This document shows, piece after piece, positions 58,563-64,000 of a DNA stretch of 64,000 bases. The position numbers and the translations under genes were made by a program. The stretch is from Magnolia sinica (lineage: Eukaryota; Streptophyta; Magnoliopsida; Magnoliales; Magnoliaceae), in contig NC_080590.1 in the NCBI RefSeq assembly GCF_029962835.1, positions 65,502,501-65,566,500 of the forward strand, given 5' to 3'. The notes under the pieces are model-generated. The model searched no databases and was not told the origin of the DNA. It saw nothing but the letters and a program-made list of their open reading frames with translations. The stretch's first letter is position 1, and each line of letters opens with the position of its first letter.

Positions 58563-60147
58563 TACTTAGGACTTGTTGTCTAATAACAACTAACTCTCTA
58601 GGAAGCTGCTTACGTACCTAAAGGCCACTAACTACGCATAGAAATCTAGATCGAGGGACATACTGCAATTCATAGGTGATGATTCTTCCCCTTGAGCTTT
58701 CTATCTTCCCATTAGCTTAAGTTATAGTGTGTATTCTAATTTATTATTGATATCTCCCTTTTATAATCATGTTTTAGTTGGTGAAAATTGAATTGCTATA
58801 TTACATGCTTAATGTTCATCCTGTATATTTGTTCATGCTTGTGGATTATTTGTGGATTGCTTATGGAGCTTAAACTGGTACATTAGTGGGAAACCCCCAC
58901 TTATAAATGTACACCCATACTTGGGATGTAACTCTATTGATGGTGATTATAATGGACCTTCGATCTAGTGGTTATTGAGTGGTGGTCTAGATGGATCATT
59001 GATGCGGCTTACCATCCAGGGTTGTTGTGTTTAAGTGGTTTTCAAGGATGGTCTTTTATCGCATGGTTTTGATACTCGCCCTATGTGACTTATTTTGATA
59101 TTTGCCTTATATGGCTTGCTTTGATATCGCCTTATGTTTGTCCTGGTATTTTTCCTATATGGGTTCAATGTTTTATACTGTGCAACCATGCGATGGTAAG
59201 CCCCATATGCTGTAATATGATTGGCTACTAGTCGATGGGTTTCCATTAAACATCCTAAGGTGGTAGTCTTATGAGCCGGGGATGGTGGTATGCAACCTAT
59301 GCCGAGTTGTCGGCCTATATTGGTGACAAGCCCCCGTAATGACCTTGAGCTTATTTAAATTGGCCGATTGTAACTGGACTAATAATGGATTAGCTAATCA
59401 TGCATCCATGACATATTGGCGATGGCGGGTGGCTAATTCTGGATGCTGTACTACGTGCCTTAGGATCATCGGGGTATCATTTCACTAGCTCCCAGACCAC
59501 CGACTATCAATCTATTGTTCTAACTGGATGATTTTCTCAGGTCGATGATTGCATGGGTGACGAGTCCAATTTCCGTACGGATGTGCATCCCCGGGGCGAT
59601 GTGCATTCACGCATTCATACATTTAAGAAGATTGCATCATGTGTTGTTTTGATTGCCTTGTTGTTTCATAACTATGCTTACCTAATGCAGCGGTGTGTAA
59701 TCTTAAGGGGAATTCACACTGAGTTGGTCACTCATCCATCAAATATATAACCGTACAGGTAGCACAGGGTGGCTTAAGTGCCTTGCAGGTTCAGACTGAT
59801 GAGGAGCCGTTATGACGGTCAAGGATGCATAGTTGTGCCTATCAAGGAAGCTGCGTGATCTTACAGCTTTCGTTTATATGCTTTTTATATATTTCTCATG
59901 TATGTAAATCTTATAATGTCAACGTGGAGACATTGGTTTGTATAAGTCATTATGGACAACCTCTTGTGTATTCTAAATATAAATGAAAATTTTTCTTTAT
60001 ACTGACTTGTCCATCCTATTCTTATCTGTTAACTCTAATAAAAGAAAAAGATTTTATATGGAATTTGGCTCTTCTTAGGTTAACACTCAGGTTTTTGGGG
60101 AATGGGTCATATACTCGGGTTCTGAAAACACGGGACGTTACACACTC

Positions 60148-61780
60148 CCACGTGTGGGACCTCCCACTTAACCCTTTCTTTGCCCCCTTTTGCTCATTTC
60201 ACCTTAAAACTACCCCACCAACACCCCAAAACCCTCCAAAACTCTCTTTCCCTCTCAAATCTCCTTCTCCATACATTCAAATATTTCATTTCCTCCCTAT
60301 CCTACACCCCTCCACCACTATTCTTTAAAAACTACCCTTTTCATCTCTCCATCTCTGTTATTCTCACCTATTTGAGCACGAAAACCCTTTTTTTTGTGTC
60401 TCATAACTTCCATATCTTCAAAGCCACTTCAATCTCAAAGCCTTCCCACCACAATGGCTCTCTTTGAGCTTATTACTACCATTTTCTCCATCTCAACGCT
60501 CATTTCCCTTATAGGAAAGAAGAGAGCGGCCTCGGATGAAGTCAGGCCTAGCCGTCCAAGCTATTCTAAGAAGAAGGCGAGCGTCGAAACTAGTGCAAGC
60601 GCCGAGCGAAGGTCGAAACGAGATCTCGACCCTTGAGTCTCGATAGAAAGGTCGCTACCGGCGGGCGCCGAACTCAGTAAGTTCTGTGGTCGCAAAGTTG
60701 TGTTTGAAGCTCATGTTGACAAGAAATTATTTGGATTATATCCCGTGATTGATCTCCTTTTGGAGAATGGGTGGGGTCCCATATTTAAAGGAAAAGCTCA
60801 CGCAAGTGAAGGCACCGTACGAGCCTTCTATGCTCACATACAAGACCCAACCCTGGTTCCTCTTCAATTTATCATACCGTTGGGAAGATCTCACGCCAAG
60901 GTCGATGTGGATGTCGAGACACGTATCATGGGAATAGAACGTGGAGTTGTACATGCAAGTGAGACAAATCTCCTTAGTGAGTAGGAGAGAAATCATCGCA
61001 CTCATTTCCTTTGCGGCCAACTTGAGTGGTGGATGCAAGGAAATAGCCTCGCATTGACTCGGATGACAACAGATTTTCGGCTACTCCACCATATATACAC
61101 GTACAATATATATCCTAGGTGGAGTAACCACACAGAATGTACTCGATTCATGGTGGATTTCCTGTACAGAATTGGACAGGGAGACAAGCTGTGCCTGCCT
61201 ACTTTCGCCTTGACTCAGATAATTAACACTGCACGATCTACTTGGGGAGACGCCTCACTCCCTTTCGGCCGAATCATCTGCAAGATCGCCTGAAATTTCG
61301 ACTTCAAACTCAATATGGATAACCTCACCCCAATCCATTTCATCGGTGAAACTACACTCAATAATATGGGCATAGACCCCAAGTAATGCCTAGCAAGGCT
61401 TGATGAGTACGGGGATGAGATAGAAGAAGAGATTGAAGAAGAGGAAGGAAATGAAGAAGAGGAAGGTAGTGAACAAGGTGAAGGAAATGAAGAAGAGGAA
61501 GGCAGTGAGGAAGAGGAGCAGGAAGAAGAGGAGGAGGCCCAAGACTCAGATGGGGGACCTCCTACTGCCACACATGAGGACAGCCATGACCGGGCCGCCT
61601 TAGAATCCCACATGGCTAAGATTGAAGAAAACCAGGGCCACCTAAAGTAGAAGATCGAGGAGAACCAGGCCTACTTGAAATAAAAGTTCAAGAGGATGTC
61701 TTGCACCCTAAAAGCCCTCCTGTGCTGTATGCATGATAAGGGTGTGCCTCTGCCTTCGCCAGAATCGGAGGACTAGTCAT
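60148..61780 (+). mobile_element. Chromovirus: leader remainder and extra pre-gag coding region
   Basis: After the solo LTR the leader resumes. Coding-like blocks begin near 60453 (MALFELITTIFSISTLISLI, basic SKKKASVE stretch). 60690-60984 includes KLFGLYPVIDLLLENGWGPI and AFYAHIQDPTL. 61033-61293 includes CTRFMVDFLYRIGQGDKLCL and ITRSTWGD-like wording. About 61400-61620 is a strongly acidic Glu-rich tract followed by KIEENQGHLK-type repeats. The middle blocks resemble the putative-plant-transposon-protein domain found in plant retroelement ORFs. Such a region before gag is not usual for Tekay elements. It is broken in several places. Confidence 0.55.
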
Positions 61781-62051
61781 ATGTTTGTAGTTGTTGTTCT
61801 TGCTTTTTTGTAATAGCCTTAGTTAGGCTTAATTGGATGTTAGGTTAGTCCGTGTTAAAGCCTTTTGTTAAATTAGCTCATATGTATTCTCTATCATAAT
61901 TCATGTAATGCTACATCATATGTATTGTGACAATTTTGGTTAAATGAAATGCATGAAGTTTCTTTTGTCCAAAAATGTGTATAATGTTTAGAAAAGGTGG
62001 TTGATGTTATCCTAATCCTGTAAACGTTGTACCCTATGTTATATATAGGGA

Positions 62052-62940
62052 ATGCCTCCCAAAACCACTCAGAATATGGCACGTCTCCCACCCGGCGGAT
62101 TGATTGACGGGGCACTTCCCCCGAACGATAGTCACACGGACCCCAGTTTAGGCCTGGGTATTGAGACAATGCTGGATTCACAGCCGGCCACTGGCCCCAT
62201 GAATGGGCCAACACCTAGTGCACCACTGGTTCTGGATCAGAACCGTGCATCCACGTCGACACCACACGTGCCTCAGGCACCCTCTCTCCTTAATAGGTTG
62301 GAGCAGATGATGCTCCTAATGCAGCAACAACAACAAGTTTTGGCTACATTGCAGGGGTCATTACCCAGAACATGAATGCGGCCCTGTCGATGCCACCTAT
62401 ACAGCCTAATGGGGCTATGCCCACAAGTGGCCTATTTGAGCTCTTTCAGTGCCTCCATCCTCCCACTTTTGTAGGTACGCAGACCCGAGGAGGTTGAGTA
62501 CTGGTCGGATCGCATATCCAAGATGTTGAGGCTGTTGCACTGTACTGAAGCAGAGCAAGTCGAGCTGGTTACTATATGTTTAAAAAGGAGGCTAGTCTTT
62601 GGTGGGATAGCATCCTACGAACTGTTCCTGCAGGATTTGCGTGGACATGGGACGAGTTCAAGACTCGTTTTTATGGAAAGTACTTACCCCTCACTTACCG
62701 AAATGAAAAGGAGGGCGAGTTTCTCCGCCTTCGACAAGGGGGGGGGGGGAGGGATGACAGTGGCAGAATATGAAAACCGGTTCACGGAGCTAACCAGATA
62801 TGCTCTTTTGATCTTGGTAAATGAGCCGATGAGAATGCGGCAGTTTTCAGAGAGATTGCGGGTTGATATTCGCACCAAGATGTGTTGCGCTAGCTTTCCT
62901 AACTATGTTGAGCTAGTCAACATGTCCCTGTGAGTTGAGC
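62052..62940 (+). mobile_element. Chromovirus gag, fossil
   Basis: The N-terminal block at 62052-62375 is Pro/Gln-rich (LLNRLEQMMLLMQQQQQ). The retrotransposon gag domain follows at about 62470-62930: ASLWWDSI, FAWTWDEFKTRFYGKYLPLT, FLRLRQG, MTVAEYENRFTELTRYA. The W.W..F...F...Y and LRQG..V.EY...F..L.RYA pattern is the standard gag of Ty3/gypsy chromoviruses. It is broken. Confidence 0.8.
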
Positions 62941-64000
62941 AGGATGGTGAGAGAGTCTTTTGGACACGCACGCCGATGGGCCCGAGGACTCGGCCTGAAT
63001 TACCGAATTGACCGTTTATCAGCAAGAGGCCGCGTGCAAATTTGCCTCCCAGACAACTGGCTCCGCCAGTCTAGCAGAGGTGATCTGATCTTTGGTGCGT
63101 CTATTGTAACAAGACGGGCCATACAGACCACTTTTGTTTTACCAAGATGAGGGACAATAGCTTTACACCGCCTCAGAAGATCAACCGCCAGCCACCACAA
63201 GTTATATCGGCTCCACCTCTATGATCTGCGCCACCGGCACAGCCATTCAACCAACCTCCCGCACCTTAATACAGGCCGCCTCAATGACCAATGGCAGCGC
63301 AACCCAATCATCCTCAACAAGCTCAAGTACATGCCCTCGTAGCCGAAGCGTCTGAATTTGTGGTTGCAGTACCACTAGCCTTCGAAGTCATTGCTCACAT
63401 CCAATGTACACCGATATTTCCATTGGTGGACACCGGGTCCACCATTTCGATGATAGCATACTCTACAGTCAAGCGTTTAGGGTTGAATACAACCCCCTAT
63501 GGTTGGGGTGAGAGTCATCGCAACAGTAGGAACTTTTACTGACGCCACTAAGCTTTGTTAGAATTGCCCGATAGACTTAGGAAGTAGGGCAGTGTGCATT
63601 GACCTGATTGTCACCACGATATGTCATTACGATGTCATCCTCGGCATGGATTGACTCACCAAAATGAAGGCCGAGATCGACTGTGAAACCAGATTGGTGA
63701 CAACACATGGGCCCGAAAACACGACCTTCACTTTCTTAGTTCAGGTCAGTTGTCTATACCGCATTCATTGTTACGCTTCCTTATTGAAAAATGTTAATAG
63801 TCTGACACTTGGGGACACACCAGTAGTCCAAGACTTCACGGACGTGTTCAGAATGATCCCTGGACTCCCTCCTCAGCGTGAGATCGATTTTACCATCGAC
63901 CTGGTGCCAAGCGCGACACGTATCTCTTTACTGACATATCGCGTGCCTCCGTGTGAAATGGAGGAATTGAGAAAGCAGATTGATGATTTGTTAGATTCAA
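62941..64000 (+). mobile_element. Chromovirus pol start: protease and beginning of RT, fossil
   Basis: 63291-63540 includes AHIQCTPIFPLVDTGSTISM, an aspartic protease active-site motif (DTGS). 63600-63660 includes a YHYDVILGMDWL-like segment typical of the protease end. 63830-64000 reads DFTDVFRMIPGLPPQREIDF, then TIDLVPSATRISL, then MEELRKQIDDLLDS, the entry to reverse transcriptase with the GLPP.RE..F.IDLVPG wording of Tekay/Del chromoviruses. RT catalytic core, RNase H, integrase and chromodomain would lie beyond the window. The whole internal region has roughly half a dozen or more breaks. Confidence 0.8.

Larger units (their letters stand above)
54807..60142 (+). mobile_element. 5.3-kb solo LTR (Tekay/Del-like) nested in chromovirus leader
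   Basis: Starts TGTAACACCCC, ends GGGACGTTACA, and is flanked by identical CACTC at 54802-54806 and 60143-60147. TATA box TTATAAATA (56507-56515), GA run (56563-56578) and donor-like CCAG/GTAACG (56640) repeat the layout of the LTR at 51672. Segments GAGCC..ATGGTGGTATG, GTCGGCCTA and GTGACAAGCCCCCGTAATGA (59273-59343) match 53170-53350, so both LTRs come from related families. It holds a MITE family copy (57745-58200) and a T-run of about 31 (58529-58559). With no internal region left, it arose by LTR-LTR recombination. No genes inside; open frames are repeat noise. Confidence 0.85.

Overview
This is nuclear DNA of a flowering plant. It is AT-rich and gene-poor, and most of it is layered transposable elements. 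A repeat family built around a GGGCCCACC..TGATGTATGT core with CCAACCAATCCGCTTCC-like ends recurs at least eight times. From memory I associate that core with magnoliid genomes (Magnolia, Liriodendron, Lauraceae); this lineage call is inference, not proof.

The only gene that looks intact is plastidial phosphoserine aminotransferase (PSAT, 17958-19262, + strand), a single-exon gene of serine biosynthesis. Its upstream 2.8 kb is a stack of small inverted-repeat DNA transposons, and the last one ends about 25 bp before the TATA box. The other host sequences are relics: two exons of a DRP2-type dynamin (37119-37597), a processed copy of a D-type cyclin (41060-41830), an LRR receptor kinase fragment (34128-34410) interrupted by a LINE, one partial exon of a TDY-type MAP kinase (50605-50658), and an old nuclear insert of plastid ycf2 (43985-44235).

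Layout. 1-8581: a very long LTR of a Ty3/gypsy element with minisatellites and a tandem duplication of its 3' part. 8582-9960: retroelement-like repeats. 9960-14100: antisense plant-mobile-domain-like remnants followed by an LTR, resembling the 3' end of a Tat-lineage element. 15040-17850: MITE cluster, then PSAT. 19680-20720: degenerate tandem array. 20900-29850: MITEs, hAT, copia, TRIM and LINE remnants. 31300-45200: gene relics among repeats. 45300-50400: MITEs and a copia-type LTR. 51672-64000 and beyond: a Tekay/Del-like chromovirus with its 5' LTR (51672-54292), carrying a 5.3 kb solo LTR (54807-60142, exact 5-bp target duplication) in its leader. It then continues through an unusual extra ORF region, gag, protease and the start of reverse transcriptase at the window edge.

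No operon-like or multi-gene host system is present. The most interesting structures are the nested chromovirus with an extra pre-gag coding region, the MITE-built PSAT promoter, and the small duplications around the dynamin relic.
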